Assembly: GCF_004217045.1 (NCBI RefSeq)
Contig: NZ_SGXM01000003.1
Location: 248,001 to 312,000, forward strand
Source of the DNA: Cupriavidus agavae
Lineage (GTDB): Bacteria; Pseudomonadota; Gammaproteobacteria; Burkholderiales; Burkholderiaceae
Reading direction: 5' to 3'
DNA: 64,000 bases
The position numbers and the translations under genes were made by a program. A model generated the notes under the pieces. The model was not told the origin of the DNA. It saw only the letters and a list, made by a program, of their open reading frames with translations, and made no database searches. Positions 18,576-29,716 of the stretch are shown here, piece after piece (position 1 is the first letter of the stretch; every line of letters starts with the position of its first letter).

Positions 18576-19791
18576 TCTCCTGCAACAGGCCGCCGCCGAG
18601 CGCGAGGCGCAGGCGCTGACGCGCCGCCGCCGCATCGCGCACACCGCGTGCGCGCCGCATCAGTCAGTGGGTGCGGCAGACGCCGAACCCACGCCGCTGC
18701 TGACGTTCTGCAGCAACGACTACCTCGGGCTGGCCAACCACCCCTCCATCGCCCACGCGCTGGCCGAGGGCGCGCATCGCTATGGCGCCGGCAGTGGCGC
18801 CTCGCATCTGGTCAGCGGCCACTCGCTGGCCCATGCGCAGCTCGAACAGGCACTCGCAAGCTGGCTGGCGCCGCATATCCCCGAGGCGCAGGCGCTGTAC
18901 TTCTGCACGGGCTACATGGCGAACCTCGCGGTGCTGACGTCGCTCGGCACGGCGGGCGCGACGCTGTTCTGCGAGACCCTCAACCACGCGTCGCTGATCG
19001 ACGGCGCCAGGCTGGCAAAGGCCGACGTGCAGCGCTACCCGCACGGCGATGCCGCAGCGCTCGACACGCTGCTGCGCGACAGTGCCAGCCAACTGAAGCT
19101 GATCGTCACCGACAGCGTGTTCAGCATGGATGGCGATATCGCGCCGCTGGCCGCGCTGCTGGCGCTGGCAGAACGGCATGACGCGTGGATCGTCGTCGAC
19201 GATGCCCACGGCTTCGGCGTGCTGGGCGCGCAGGGCCGGGGCGTGCTTGAACACCTGGGCCTGCGCTCGGAGCGGCTGATCTACATCGGTACGCTCGGCA
19301 AGGCTGCTGGCGTGGCCGGCGCGTTCGTGGCCGCGCACGCGACGATCATCGAGCATCTGGTCAACACGGCGCGTCCCTATATCTATACGACCGCCGCACC
19401 GCCGGCCGTGGCGCACGCGCTGCTGACCAGCCTCGACATCATCGCCGGCGAGGAAGGCCACTGCCGCCGCGCGCACCTTGCCGACCTGATCGCGCAACTG
19501 CGCGCCGGGCTTGGCGTGCTGGCGGCGCAGGCCGGCTGGACGCTGGGCGCGAGCGATACGGCAATCCAGCCGCTGGTCGTCGGCGACAACGCCGCGGCGC
19601 TGGCGCTGTCGGCGACGCTGGAAGCCGAAGGCATACGCGTTGGCGCGATTCGCCCGCCCACGGTGCCGGCGGGGACGGCGCGGCTGCGCATCACGCTGTC
19701 GGCCTCGCACACGGAGCAGGACGTGGCGCGCCTGCTCGCCGCCATCGCGCGGGCCGTGCCGGTTGCGCACCAGCACAGGGAAGCCGCATGA
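18565..19791 (+). CDS. bioF: 8-amino-7-oxononanoate synthase
   Basis: PLP-dependent condensation of pimeloyl-thioester with alanine to KAPA. 408 residues: [13 protein letters not shown] near residue 46, [30 protein letters not shown] (cofactor Asp and His) and [15 protein letters not shown] with the Schiff-base lysine. Overlaps bioA by 11 bp and bioD by 4 bp, so translation of the three is probably coupled. Confidence 0.95.
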   Translation: MLLDLLQQAAAEREAQALTRRRRIAHTACAPHQSVGAADAEPTPLLTFCSNDYLGLANHPSIAHALAEGAHRYGAGSGASHLVSGHSLAHAQLEQALASWLAPHIPEAQALYFCTGYMANLAVLTSLGTAGATLFCETLNHASLIDGARLAKADVQRYPHGDAAALDTLLRDSASQLKLIVTDSVFSMDGDIAPLAALLALAERHDAWIVVDDAHGFGVLGAQGRGVLEHLGLRSERLIYIGTLGKAAGVAGAFVAAHATIIEHLVNTARPYIYTTAAPPAVAHALLTSLDIIAGEEGHCRRAHLADLIAQLRAGLGVLAAQAGWTLGASDTAIQPLVVGDNAAALALSATLEAEGIRVGAIRPPTVPAGTARLRITLSASHTEQDVARLLAAIARAVPVAHQHREAA

Positions 19792-20522
19792 GCCGCGTGA
19801 TCGAAAACCGGCCCGGGCGCTTTGCCTGCTTCGTCACGGGTACCGACACCGGCGTGGGCAAGACGCACGCCACGGCCACGCTGCTGCACGCGCTGCACGA
19901 GGCCGGCTACAGCACCGTGGGGATGAAACCCGTGGCGGCCGGCGGGGAATGGCTCGACGACAGCTGGCAGAACGACGATGTGGACCAGTTGCGCGCGGCG
20001 GGTTCGGTGATCGTGCCGCAGGACGAGATGTGCCCGTTCTTCTTCCGCACGCCAGCGTCCCCGCATCTGGCCGCCGCGCTGGAGGGCGAGCGCATCACGC
20101 GCGAGCCGATCCGCGCCGCGTTCGACGGCCTGCGGCAGAGGGCCGAGGCCGTGGTGGTGGAGGGCGTGGGCGGCTTCATCGTGCCGCTCGATGTGGGCGC
20201 GGCCCGCTGGAACACGGCGGATCTGGCCGTGATGCTCGACCTGCCCGTGATCATGGTGGTGGGTGTGCGCCTGGGCTGCCTGAGCCACGCGATGCTGACC
20301 GCCGAGGCGGTGCGCGCGCGCGGGCTGAAGCTGGCCGGCTGGATCGCCAACCGCATCGACCCCGACATGCTGCTGCCCACGGAGAACATCGTCACGCTGC
20401 AGGACGCGCTCGATGCGCCACTGCTCGGCGAACTCCCCTGGCAGGTGGCCCCCGCCGCCGCCGCCCAACACCTGGACCTTGCGCCGCTGCTGGCTGGTCC
20501 CCCCGCGCCGCGTCACGCTTGA
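19788..20522 (+). CDS. bioD: Dethiobiotin synthetase
   Basis: ATP-dependent carboxylation of diaminopelargonate, closing the ureido ring. 244 residues; P-loop [15 protein letters not shown] near residues 15-29, the substrate-side MKPVAAGG, and [13 protein letters not shown]. The ATGA overlap with bioF supports the start at 19788. 33 bp separate it from bioB. Confidence 0.95.
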   Translation: MSRVIENRPGRFACFVTGTDTGVGKTHATATLLHALHEAGYSTVGMKPVAAGGEWLDDSWQNDDVDQLRAAGSVIVPQDEMCPFFFRTPASPHLAAALEGERITREPIRAAFDGLRQRAEAVVVEGVGGFIVPLDVGAARWNTADLAVMLDLPVIMVVGVRLGCLSHAMLTAEAVRARGLKLAGWIANRIDPDMLLPTENIVTLQDALDAPLLGELPWQVAPAAAAQHLDLAPLLAGPPAPRHA

Positions 20523-20555
20523 CGCGCCCCACGAACAGAATACGAAATACCGAAC

Positions 20556-21596
20556 ATGAACCAAATCGCTGAAACCCAGACCGTCGCCTCGATCTCCGCC
20601 GATGCCCTGCGCCAGTCGGCCCGCAACCTCGCCGCCGCCGCGCCGAAGGACACCGATGCCTGGCGCGTCGACGATGTGGCCGCGCTGTTCGCGCTGCCGT
20701 TCAATGACCTGCTGTTCCGCGCGCAGCAGGTGCACCGCGAGCATTTCGACGCCAATACCGTGCAGTTGTCGACGCTGCTGTCGATCAAGACCGGTGGTTG
20801 CGAGGAAGACTGCGGCTACTGCCCGCAGAGCGCGCACCACGACACCGACGTCAAGGCCGAGAAGCTGATGGATCTGGAAGCCGTGCTCGACGCCGCCAAG
20901 GCCGCCAAGGCCAACGGCGCCACGCGCTTCTGCATGGGCGCCGCCTGGCGCAGCCCCAAGGAGCGCCACCTGGAGCCCGTGATCGACATGGTGCGCGAGG
21001 TCAAGGCCATGGGACTGGAGACATGCGTGACGCTGGGCATGCTCAAGGCCGAACAGGCGCAGCGCCTGAAGGACGCGGGCCTGGACTACTACAACCACAA
21101 CCTCGATACCTCGCCCGAGTTCTACGGCAAGATCATCACCACGCGCACGTACCAGGACCGGCTCGACACCATCGGCCACGTCCGCGAGGCCGGCATCAAC
21201 GTGTGCTGCGGCGGCATCGTGGGCATGGGGGAATCGCGTGCGGCGCGGGCCGGGCTGATCGCACAGCTGGCCAACATGGACCCGTACCCGGAGTCGGTGC
21301 CCATCAACAACCTGGTGCAGGTCGAGGGCACGCCGCTGGCCGGCACCGAGGCGCTGGACCCGTTCGAGTTCGTTCGCACGATTGCCGTGGCACGCATCAC
21401 GATGCCGCGCGCGATGGTGCGCCTGTCCGCAGGCCGCGAGGCCATGGACGAAGCATTGCAGGCGCTGTGCTTCATGGCCGGCGCCAATTCCATTTTCTAC
21501 GGCGAAAGGCTGCTGACGACCGGCAACCCGCAGGCGGAGCGCGACCGCGCGCTGCTGGCACGCCTGGATATCCGCGCGGAAGGCTTCGCGGGGTAA
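20556..21596 (+). CDS. bioB: Biotin synthase
   Basis: Radical SAM enzyme inserting sulfur into dethiobiotin. 346 residues; the CxxxCxxC cluster-binding motif is in [18 protein letters not shown], with further family signatures [23 protein letters not shown] and [15 protein letters not shown]. It is the last of the bio genes and lies 63 bp before liuD, which encodes the protein that becomes biotinylated. Confidence 0.97.
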   Translation: MNQIAETQTVASISADALRQSARNLAAAAPKDTDAWRVDDVAALFALPFNDLLFRAQQVHREHFDANTVQLSTLLSIKTGGCEEDCGYCPQSAHHDTDVKAEKLMDLEAVLDAAKAAKANGATRFCMGAAWRSPKERHLEPVIDMVREVKAMGLETCVTLGMLKAEQAQRLKDAGLDYYNHNLDTSPEFYGKIITTRTYQDRLDTIGHVREAGINVCCGGIVGMGESRAARAGLIAQLANMDPYPESVPINNLVQVEGTPLAGTEALDPFEFVRTIAVARITMPRAMVRLSAGREAMDEALQALCFMAGANSIFYGERLLTTGNPQAERDRALLARLDIRAEGFAG

Positions 21597-21659
21597 CAGG
21601 ACGGGGTTTGCCGATCTGAGGACGCTGGCTCGCCGACCGGAGACAACAAGGGAGGAGCC

Positions 21660-23702
21660 ATGTTCAACAAGATCCTGATCGCCAACCGTGGCGAGATTGC
21701 CTGCCGCGTGGCGGCCACGTGCCGCCGGCTGGGCATCCGCACGGTGGCCGTCTACTCGGACGCCGACGCCGACGCGCGGCACGTCGCGTTCTGCGACGAG
21801 GCCGTGCATATCGGCGGCCCGGCCGCGCGTGACAGCTACCTGCGCGCGGACCACATCATCGAGATGGCGAAGGAGACCGGCGCCCAGGCCATTCATCCGG
21901 GCTACGGCTTTCTTTCGGAGAACGAAGACTTCGCCCGTGCCTGCGCCGAGGCAGGTCTCGTCTTCATCGGCCCGCCGGCCGAGGCCATTCACGCGATGGG
22001 CAGCAAGAGCGCGGCCAAGCAGTTGATGGAGAAGGCCGCGGTGCCGCTGGTGCCCGGCTATCACGGCGAGGATCAGGACGCCGCGCTGCTGCGGCGCGAG
22101 GCCGATGGCATCGGCTACCCGGTGCTGCTCAAGGCCAGCGCCGGCGGTGGTGGCAAGGGCATGCGCGTGGTGGATGCCGGCGAGGGCTTCGAGGCCGCGC
22201 TGGCATCGGTCAAGCGCGAGGCGTCGGCCAGTTTCGGCGACGACAAGGTCCTGGTCGAGAAGTACCTGACGCGTCCCCGGCACATTGAAATCCAGGTGTT
22301 TGCCGACACGCACGGCAACTGCGTCTACCTGTTCGAGCGCGACTGCTCGGTGCAGCGCCGCCATCAGAAGGTGTTGGAAGAAGCGCCGGCCCCGGGCATG
22401 ACCGAGGAGCGTCGCCGCGCCATGGGTGAAGCCGCCGTGGCCGCCGCGCGGGCCGTGGGCTATGTGGGCGCCGGCACGGTCGAGTTCATCGCCAACCAGG
22501 ACGGCTCGTTCTATTTCATGGAGATGAACACGCGGCTGCAGGTGGAGCATCCGGTCACCGAGATGATCACAGGCCAGGATCTCGTGGAGTGGCAGTTGCG
22601 CGTCGCCTCGGGCGAGCCGCTGCCGCTGACGCAGGATCAGCTGCGCATCGACGGCCACGCGCTGGAAGCGCGGATCTACGCCGAAAACCCGGAGAAGGGC
22701 TTCCTGCCCTCTACGGGCACGCTGCGCTTCCTGCGCACGCCCCCGGCGGTGCAGTTCATGCGCGGCGGTGACGCGCACGGCCCGGCAGGCATCCGTATCG
22801 ACGCCGGCGTGCGCGAGGGCGACACCATCAGCCCGTTCTATGACCCGATGATCGCCAAGCTGATCGTCTGGGGCCGGGACCGCGACGAGGCGCTGTCGCG
22901 CATGAGCCAGGCGCTGGCGCAGTACCACGTGGTGGGGCTGTCGACCAACGTGGCATTCCTGCAGCGGCTGATCAGGTCCGACGCCTTCCGCACGGCCGAC
23001 CTCGACACCGGCCTGATCGAACGCAACCAGGCCACGCTGTTCCCGCCGCAGAAGTCGGTCGGCATCGAATCGATCGCATTGGCCGTGGCGGCGCTGCTGG
23101 AACGCGAGGCGAAAGAGCGCCGCGTGGACGAGGCAGACCGCCACTCGCCCTGGACGCAGGCCGGCAACTGGCGCCTGAACGGCCGCGACACGCGCACGCT
23201 GTACTTCGAAGGCGCCGGGCACAAGCTGGAAGTCGTGCTCAAGGGCGACGCCCGCGACACCCGCAAGAACACGCTGATCTACGCCGATCAGGCCGCGCCA
23301 TTCGCGTACACGTTCAAGGCCGACGATATCCGCGTCGATCTCGGCACGCGCCGCACGCACGGGCAGGTGCACCGCGAGGGCGACACGTTCCACGTCTTCC
23401 ACGCCGGCCGCCACACCGTTCTCGGGTGGCTCGATCCGCTGTCGCACGCCGGCGAAGCCGAGGGCGAGGGCGGCAAGCTGACCGCGCCCATGCCTGGCAA
23501 GGTCATCGCCGTGATGGTGGAGCCGGGCAGCCAGGTCACGCGCGGCACGCCGCTGCTGGTGATGGAGGCGATGAAGATGGAACACACCATCACGGCGCCT
23601 ACCGACGGCGTGGTGAGCGAAGTGTTGTATGGCGTGGGAGAACAGGTTGCCGAGGGCGCGCAGTTGCTGGCGTTTGCGGTAGAGGAAGTGGCTGGCGCCT
23701 AG
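21660..23702 (+). CDS. liuD: 3-methylcrotonyl-CoA carboxylase, biotin-containing (alpha) subunit
   Basis: 680-residue protein with biotin carboxylase domain (MFNKILIANRGEIACRV, HPGYGFLSENEDFA, glycine-rich ASAGGGGKGMR, EMNTRLQVEHPVTE), a BT-like linker, and a C-terminal biotinyl domain with the acceptor lysine in VMEAMKMEH (about Lys639). Forms 3-methylcrotonyl-CoA carboxylase with LiuB. AGGAG lies just upstream of the ATG. The cluster favours MCC over an acetyl- or propionyl-CoA carboxylase. Confidence 0.92.
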   Translation: MFNKILIANRGEIACRVAATCRRLGIRTVAVYSDADADARHVAFCDEAVHIGGPAARDSYLRADHIIEMAKETGAQAIHPGYGFLSENEDFARACAEAGLVFIGPPAEAIHAMGSKSAAKQLMEKAAVPLVPGYHGEDQDAALLRREADGIGYPVLLKASAGGGGKGMRVVDAGEGFEAALASVKREASASFGDDKVLVEKYLTRPRHIEIQVFADTHGNCVYLFERDCSVQRRHQKVLEEAPAPGMTEERRRAMGEAAVAAARAVGYVGAGTVEFIANQDGSFYFMEMNTRLQVEHPVTEMITGQDLVEWQLRVASGEPLPLTQDQLRIDGHALEARIYAENPEKGFLPSTGTLRFLRTPPAVQFMRGGDAHGPAGIRIDAGVREGDTISPFYDPMIAKLIVWGRDRDEALSRMSQALAQYHVVGLSTNVAFLQRLIRSDAFRTADLDTGLIERNQATLFPPQKSVGIESIALAVAALLEREAKERRVDEADRHSPWTQAGNWRLNGRDTRTLYFEGAGHKLEVVLKGDARDTRKNTLIYADQAAPFAYTFKADDIRVDLGTRRTHGQVHREGDTFHVFHAGRHTVLGWLDPLSHAGEAEGEGGKLTAPMPGKVIAVMVEPGSQVTRGTPLLVMEAMKMEHTITAPTDGVVSEVLYGVGEQVAEGAQLLAFAVEEVAGA

Positions 23703-23727
23703 CCGTTGTTCCTGCTCTCGGTTTGGT

Positions 23728-23752
23728 CCCTCTCCCACTGCATGGGAGAGGG
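23728..23752. repeat. GC-rich intergenic hairpin, CCCTCTCCC-type repeat
   Basis: CCCTCTCCCA (23728-23737), five-base loop, TGGGAGAGGG (23743-23752): a perfect 10-bp stem 26 bp after the liuD stop. No T-run follows. Same family as 27511-27532, 37755-37784 and the degenerate 1295-1317. It may end or stabilise the transcript. Confidence 0.7.
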
Positions 23753-23872
23753 GAACGCATGGCAACGGCTGGTGACCTGCGCACACGCCGTGCGCTAACC
23801 GCCCACCGCTGTCCCACAACCAGAAGACGAGCGCATAATCGCCGGATAGCCCCACACAACAATGGAGTCGAG

Positions 23873-24814
<942 letters not shown>

Positions 24815-24838
24815 CGCCGCGCCAGACGAGGAGACAGC

Positions 24839-25777
24839 ATGACCATTCCCCAGTATGTGAAGATCGTCGAAGTGGGCCCGCGAGACGGCCTGCAGAACGA
24901 GAAAGCGATGGTGCCGGCCGACGTCAAGGTGGCGCTGGTCAATCAGCTGACCGACGCCGGCTTCGTCAATATCGAGTCCGCGTCGTTCGTGTCGCCCAAG
25001 TGGGTGCCGCAGATGGCCGATGGTGCCGAGGTCATGGCGCGCATCACGCGCCGGCCCGGCACGCTGTACTCGGTGCTGACGCCGAACATGAAGGGCTTCG
25101 AGGCTGCCGTGGCCGCCGGCGCGGACGAGGTGGTGATCTTCGGCGCGGCCAGCGAGGCGTTTTCGCAGAAGAACATCAACTGTTCGATCGCCGAATCGAT
25201 CGCGCGCTTCGAGCCGGTGGCGGCGGCGGCGAAGGAAGCGGGCGTGCGGCTGCGCGGCAGCATTTCGTGCTCGCTGGGCTGCCCCTACCAGGGCGAGGTG
25301 CCGGTCAGCGCCGTGGTGGACGTGGTGCGCCGCATGCGCGAACTGGGCTGCGATGAGATCGACATTGCCGACACCATCGGCGTGGGCACGCCCACCAGGG
25401 TGCAGGAGGTCATGCGCGCCGTCTCGGCCGAGTTCGCCATCGACCGGCTCTCGGGCCATTTCCATGACACCTACGGCCAGGCGCTGTCGAACATCCTCGC
25501 GAGCCTGGAAGTGGGCATTGCCATCTTCCACGCGTCGGTGGCGGGCCTCGGCGGTTGCCCTTATGCGAAGGGCGCCACGGGCAACGTGGCGACCGAGGAC
25601 GTGCTGTACATGCTGCACGGCATGGGGCTGCACACCGGCATCGATCTCGAAGCCGTGGTGCGCACTGGCGATTTCATCTCGCAGGCCATCGGCCGCCCCA
25701 ACAGCTCGCGCGTGGGCAAGGCGCTGCTGACCAAGTGGGCCACGGCCGCCGAGGCCGGCGCCGCCACCTGCGTGTGA
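24839..25777 (+). CDS. liuE: Hydroxymethylglutaryl-CoA lyase
   Basis: Last enzyme of leucine degradation, splitting HMG-CoA to acetyl-CoA and acetoacetate. 312 residues, TIM-barrel with KIVEVGPRDGLQNEK at the N-terminus, metal-binding HFHDTYGQ, and the lyase signature GLGGCPYAKGATGNVATEDV with the active-site Cys. AGGAG precedes the ATG. Confidence 0.95.
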   Translation: MTIPQYVKIVEVGPRDGLQNEKAMVPADVKVALVNQLTDAGFVNIESASFVSPKWVPQMADGAEVMARITRRPGTLYSVLTPNMKGFEAAVAAGADEVVIFGAASEAFSQKNINCSIAESIARFEPVAAAAKEAGVRLRGSISCSLGCPYQGEVPVSAVVDVVRRMRELGCDEIDIADTIGVGTPTRVQEVMRAVSAEFAIDRLSGHFHDTYGQALSNILASLEVGIAIFHASVAGLGGCPYAKGATGNVATEDVLYMLHGMGLHTGIDLEAVVRTGDFISQAIGRPNSSRVGKALLTKWATAAEAGAATCV

Positions 25778-25804
25778 TCGCTCCAACCGACAACAACAAC
25801 GACC

Positions 25805-26311
25805 ATGAGCCAGCCCCCCGAATCCCTTGCCGCCCTCCCCGAATCCGCGCAGCGCGTGGCCGACCTGCTGGCCGGCATCGGGCATGACCGTCCGGTCGTG
25901 ATGCTGCCCGCCACCGGCAAGACCTCCGCCGAGGCGGCGGCGGGCCTGGGCTGCAGCGTGGCCGAGATTGCCAAGTCGATCATCTTCCGCCGGGTGAAGG
26001 ACGACGCGCCGGTGCTGGTGATCGCCAGCGGCAGCAATCGCGTGGACGAGGCCAAGGTAGCCGCGCGCGTGGGCCCGCTTGGCAAGGCCGATGCGAAGTT
26101 CGTGCGCGAGAAGACAGGCTATGCGATCGGTGGCGTCTGCCCGATCGGCCATGCGGTGGCGCCCGTGATGCTGCTCGATGCGGATCTGTTCCGCTACGAG
26201 AGCGTCTGGGCCGCCGCCGGGCATCCGCACGCGGTGTTCAACTTCACGCCGCAGCAGTTGCAGGCCATGACCGGCGCGCCGGTGGTGGACGTGGCGCAGG
26301 CCGCGCAATGA
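25805..26311 (+). CDS. YbaK/EbsC-family aminoacyl-tRNA deacylase-like protein
   Basis: 168-residue protein with the YbaK fold: TSAEAAAGLGCSVAEIAKSIIFRR, the catalytic Lys region, GYAIGGVCPIGH and the C-terminal FNFTPQQL. Family members hydrolyse mischarged tRNAs; the specificity of this one cannot be read from sequence. Stop overlaps the next start by 4 bp. Confidence 0.87.
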   Translation: MSQPPESLAALPESAQRVADLLAGIGHDRPVVMLPATGKTSAEAAAGLGCSVAEIAKSIIFRRVKDDAPVLVIASGSNRVDEAKVAARVGPLGKADAKFVREKTGYAIGGVCPIGHAVAPVMLLDADLFRYESVWAAAGHPHAVFNFTPQQLQAMTGAPVVDVAQAAQ

Positions 26312-26562
26312 CCCCCGCGCGGCGCCGCCTGCTGGCGGACCTCGTGCGCGGCGCGGCGGCGGCGCAGATTGTCTCGCCCGTGCCGTCGCCTTGCCGCAGC
26401 ATCTGCAAGATGGAGCGCGCGAGCGGCTTTTGCGAGGGCTGCCTGCGTACCATCGAGGAAATCGCGGCCTGGTCGAACGCCGACGACGCCGAACGCCGCC
26501 GCGTCTGGGCGCTGCTTCCGGCACGCGTCTCGCAGCTCTGCGAGGAAGGCAGCCAGGCATGA
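26308..26562 (+). CDS. DUF1289 small cysteine-rich protein
   Basis: 84 residues; the four-cysteine pattern SPCRSICKMERASGFCEGC followed by RTIEEIAAWSNADDAERRRVW is the DUF1289 signature, probably a small metal site. Function unknown. It overlaps its upstream neighbour (ATGA) and its downstream neighbour (26559), so the three genes form a coupled tail of the block. Confidence 0.85.
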   Translation: MTPARRRLLADLVRGAAAAQIVSPVPSPCRSICKMERASGFCEGCLRTIEEIAAWSNADDAERRRVWALLPARVSQLCEEGSQA

Positions 26563-27479
26563 GCGCGCTGCCCGACACGATCCGCGTGTTCGAACGTGGC
26601 TGGCTGTCGGCCAACAACGTGCTGTTCATCGACGATGCCACGCAGGACACGACCATCGTCGATACGGGCTACGTCACGCACGCGGCGCAGACCGTGGCGC
26701 TGGTGGACGCCGCGCTGGCCGGGCGTCCGCTACGCCGTATCCTCAACACCCACCTCCATTCCGACCATTGCGGCGGCAACGCGGCGCTGCAGGCGCGCTG
26801 GCAGCCGGTGACGGCGATCCCGGCCGCCGAAGCGGCCGCGGTAGCCGCGTGGGACGACGACGCGTTGAGCTTCGCGGCAACGGGCCAGCAATGCGCGCGC
26901 TTTGCGTTCGATGCAGTCCTGCAGGATGGCGACGCGTTGCATCTCGGCGGCATCGACTGGCAGGTGATCGCCGCGCCGGGGCATGACCCGCACGCCGTGA
27001 TGCTGTTCGCGCCGCAGCCGCGCATCCTGATTTCCGGCGATGCACTATGGGAAAACGGCTTCGGTGTGATCTTCCCCGAGTTGGATGGCGAGAGCGGCTT
27101 CGCCGAACAGGCCGCGATTCTTTCGCGTATCGAGACGCTGGACGCCCGGCTCGTGATCCCGGGCCATGGCCGCGTGTTCGACGATGTGGCAGGTGCCGTG
27201 AGCCGCGCCCGGGGTCGGCTGGAATATCTGCGCGCCGATCCCTTGCGCAATGCCACGCATGCGATCAGGGTGCTGGTGAAGTTCAAGCTGCTGGAAGCGC
27301 AGACGATCTCACGGGCGGACTTGTTTGCATGGTTTGCCAGTACACCGCTGATGCAGCGCATGCAGGCCCGCTACCTGCCATCGCAGTCGATGGAGGCCAC
27401 CTTCGATCAGGCGATGAAGGGGCTGGAGAAGGTGGGGGCGTTGGTGCGGGATGGGGAGAGGGTGAGCAATCTGGATTGA
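26559..27479 (+). CDS. Metallo-beta-lactamase-fold hydrolase
   Basis: 306 residues with the metal motif NTHLHSDHCGGN, a later APGHDPHAVML histidine, ISGDALW aspartate and IPGHGRVF histidine, then a helical C-terminal region. Distinct from the LiuR-linked hydrolase at 2990. Start at 26559 overlaps the DUF1289 stop. Substrate unknown; hydroxyacylglutathione hydrolase-like or thioesterase activity is possible. Confidence 0.87.
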   Translation: MSALPDTIRVFERGWLSANNVLFIDDATQDTTIVDTGYVTHAAQTVALVDAALAGRPLRRILNTHLHSDHCGGNAALQARWQPVTAIPAAEAAAVAAWDDDALSFAATGQQCARFAFDAVLQDGDALHLGGIDWQVIAAPGHDPHAVMLFAPQPRILISGDALWENGFGVIFPELDGESGFAEQAAILSRIETLDARLVIPGHGRVFDDVAGAVSRARGRLEYLRADPLRNATHAIRVLVKFKLLEAQTISRADLFAWFASTPLMQRMQARYLPSQSMEATFDQAMKGLEKVGALVRDGERVSNLD

Positions 27480-27510
27480 TTGCTGCATCGCGCACCCCAT
27501 GGTTTTCTCG

Positions 27511-27532
27511 CCTCTCCCGCAAGCGGGAGAGG
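27511..27532. repeat. GC-rich hairpin between convergent genes, CCCTCTCCC-type repeat
   Basis: CCTCTCCCG (27511-27519), loop CAAG, CGGGAGAGG (27524-27532): a perfect 9-bp stem in the 76-bp gap between two convergent genes. It could work as a bidirectional terminator, although no T-run is present. Same family as 23728-23752 and 37755-37784. Confidence 0.7.
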
Positions 27533-27555
27533 AAGCAAACCAGCGAATACGCCAA

Positions 27556-29691
27556 TCAAAACCGCGTCCGCATCCCCACCCGCACACTACGTCCCGGCAG
27601 CGGCGCGATGTCCCGCAGGATCGACGTTGCGCTACGGGCCTCGGTGTTGGTCAGGTTGTCCCCGCGCACATAGAACAGCGTCTGCGTGCCCGCCAGCTTC
27701 ATCTTGTACGTGAGCGCCACGCCCAGCATCGTGTAGGCGTCGGTCGGCGTATCGCCGGCCGGCACGCGGCTCTGGCGGGCGTTCCAGTCCACGTTGATGC
27801 GCGCGCCCCACGGGCCGGCGCCGTACACCAGCGATCCACCCAGGCGCAGCGGCGACAGGCGCGGCAGCGGTTCGCCGTTGCTGCGGTTCTCGCCGTGCAC
27901 GTAGTCCGCGCGGGCCTCGAAGTCGAGCGTGTCGCTGGTGGTCAGCATCTTCTGCAGCAGGCGGGTCTTGCCTTCCGCCTCGAAGCCATACAGCGTGGCC
28001 GGCACGCCCAGGTACTGGTAGGCGGGCAGGGCGCCGTCGGCGCCGCCTGCCACGGCATTGCCTTCCTCGTCGCGGAAGCCGCCGGTGTTGATCAGCGCGA
28101 GGTAGTTCTGGAAGCGGCTGTAGTAGCCGGACACGCTGCCGCTGTGGTCGCCTTGCTTGAAGCGTACGCCGAGGTCGATCGACGTCGCGCGTTCCTTGCT
28201 CGCGTTCGGGTCGCCGGTCTCGTACGAGCCGGTGGCCAGGTGGGGACCGTTGGCATACAGCTCGTAGAAGGTGGGCGCACGCTCGGTGTACGACAGGTTC
28301 GACGTGACCGTCCAGACCGGGTTCAGCTTGTAGAGCAGGCCCGCCGAGGCGCTGCCGGCGTTGAAGCTGCGTTCCGCGTCGCTGAAGCGGTCGTTGCCGT
28401 TGGCGCTGGCCTTCACGCGGCTGTGGTCGAGCCGCCCGCCGAAGTTCAGCTTCAGGTCGCCCGACGAGATCAGCGGCAGTTCCTCGAACACGAAGAAGGC
28501 GGCGTTGTCGGTGGTGGTGGTCGGCACGAAGGCTTCCTCGCCCAGCGCCGAGAAGTCGGTGTGGCCGAACTGCGTGCCAAACACGCCGGTCATGTTGCCG
28601 ATCTTGCCGTGCCTGGCCTCCAGGCGCGCGTCCCAGCCGCGGTTCTTGAACGTGGTGCCGGTCTCGCCGTCCTCGATCTCGCGGTGCTCGTAATCGGTGT
28701 AGCTGAAGTCGCCCTTGACCGACTCGATGATGCCGCCAGTGCTGCCTGACAGGTTGCGGGCCTCGCCGGCCACCGCGAAGCGGTCCTGGCGCAGCTTGAT
28801 GCGCGCGTCTTCCTCGGCCGGCGTGCCGTAGTCATTGCGGTAGGTGGACCAGTTCGCGCCCACGAAGCCGTCCACCCACGTGTACGAGCCGCCCAGCGAG
28901 CCGCCCTCCTGGTGTGCGTTGGTGTTCGGAATCTTGCCGTACGCCTCGCTCTCGCCCTCGGGCAGCGGCTGCGTGGCGCGCAGGTTGCCGCTACGCGCGA
29001 AGCCGGGAATCTTCAGGTCGCTGGTCTGGCGCACGAAGGCATCGGCGTGCACGGCGAACTGGCCGTTGCCGGCTTCGAGCAGCCCGCTGGCGTTGCGGCC
29101 CTTGTCACCGCCGGCGGTGCCGCTGACGTCGGCGGCGCCGGATACACCGGTGATCGGGTCGCGCGGGATGCGGTTGTCGATCACGTTGACCACGCCGCCC
29201 ACGGCGTTGCCGCCGTACAGCAGCGCCGCCGGGCCGCGCACCACCTCGATCTTCTCGGCCACCAGCGGATCGATGGGCACCGCATGGTCATAGGAGAGTG
29301 TCGAGGCGTCGAGCGTGGAGCCGCCGTTCTGCAGCACCTTGATGCGGTCGCCGTCCAGGCCGCGGATGACCGGGCGGCTGGCGTTGGGGCCGAAATATGA
29401 CGAGGTCACGCCGGGCAGGCTGTTCAGGGTCTCGCCAAGCGTGCTGGCTTCGCGCACGGTCAGCGCATCGCCGCCCAGCGACGAGACCGGCGCCACCATG
29501 TCGTTGAGGTCGCTGCCGAGCGGATTGGCGGTCACCACCACCTCTTTCAGCGTCTGGGGCGCGGCGGGAGCGGCCGGGGCGGCGGCGTCCTGCGCCAGTG
29601 CGTGGGACGACAGACCTGCTGCGATCAGGGCGGCCAGTGCCGCCAGCGGGGTGCGGCGCACCGCCGGAATAAAGTTGGAGTTCGAGTACAT
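27556..29691 (-). CDS. TonB-dependent receptor, ZnuD-like (putative zinc uptake)
   Basis: 711-residue outer-membrane receptor. Signal peptide ending ...SHALAQ, TonB-box-like LKEVVVTANP near residue 45, plug domain with VTSSYFGPNASRPVIRGLD and KIEVVRGPAALLYGGNAVGG, then a barrel ending in Phe (VRVGMRTRF). The plug sequence matches the ZnuD-type receptors that accompany COG0523 genes. It is the last gene of a reverse-strand run behind a COG0523 GTPase, with a Zur-like regulator further upstream, so zinc uptake under Zur control is likely but inferred. Confidence 0.88.
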   Translation of the reverse strand: MYSNSNFIPAVRRTPLAALAALIAAGLSSHALAQDAAAPAAPAAPQTLKEVVVTANPLGSDLNDMVAPVSSLGGDALTVREASTLGETLNSLPGVTSSYFGPNASRPVIRGLDGDRIKVLQNGGSTLDASTLSYDHAVPIDPLVAEKIEVVRGPAALLYGGNAVGGVVNVIDNRIPRDPITGVSGAADVSGTAGGDKGRNASGLLEAGNGQFAVHADAFVRQTSDLKIPGFARSGNLRATQPLPEGESEAYGKIPNTNAHQEGGSLGGSYTWVDGFVGANWSTYRNDYGTPAEEDARIKLRQDRFAVAGEARNLSGSTGGIIESVKGDFSYTDYEHREIEDGETGTTFKNRGWDARLEARHGKIGNMTGVFGTQFGHTDFSALGEEAFVPTTTTDNAAFFVFEELPLISSGDLKLNFGGRLDHSRVKASANGNDRFSDAERSFNAGSASAGLLYKLNPVWTVTSNLSYTERAPTFYELYANGPHLATGSYETGDPNASKERATSIDLGVRFKQGDHSGSVSGYYSRFQNYLALINTGGFRDEEGNAVAGGADGALPAYQYLGVPATLYGFEAEGKTRLLQKMLTTSDTLDFEARADYVHGENRSNGEPLPRLSPLRLGGSLVYGAGPWGARINVDWNARQSRVPAGDTPTDAYTMLGVALTYKMKLAGTQTLFYVRGDNLTNTEARSATSILRDIAPLPGRSVRVGMRTRF

Positions 29692-29716
29692 GGCTCGCGA
29701 TTCGAATTCGAGTGGG

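Noticed and set aside
19383-23855. A 1490-codon open frame on the minus strand across bioD, bioB and liuD
   Set aside because: It lies antisense to three clearly recognised genes, its translation is His/Arg/Val-rich shadow sequence without domains, and long antisense frames are common in GC-rich DNA.
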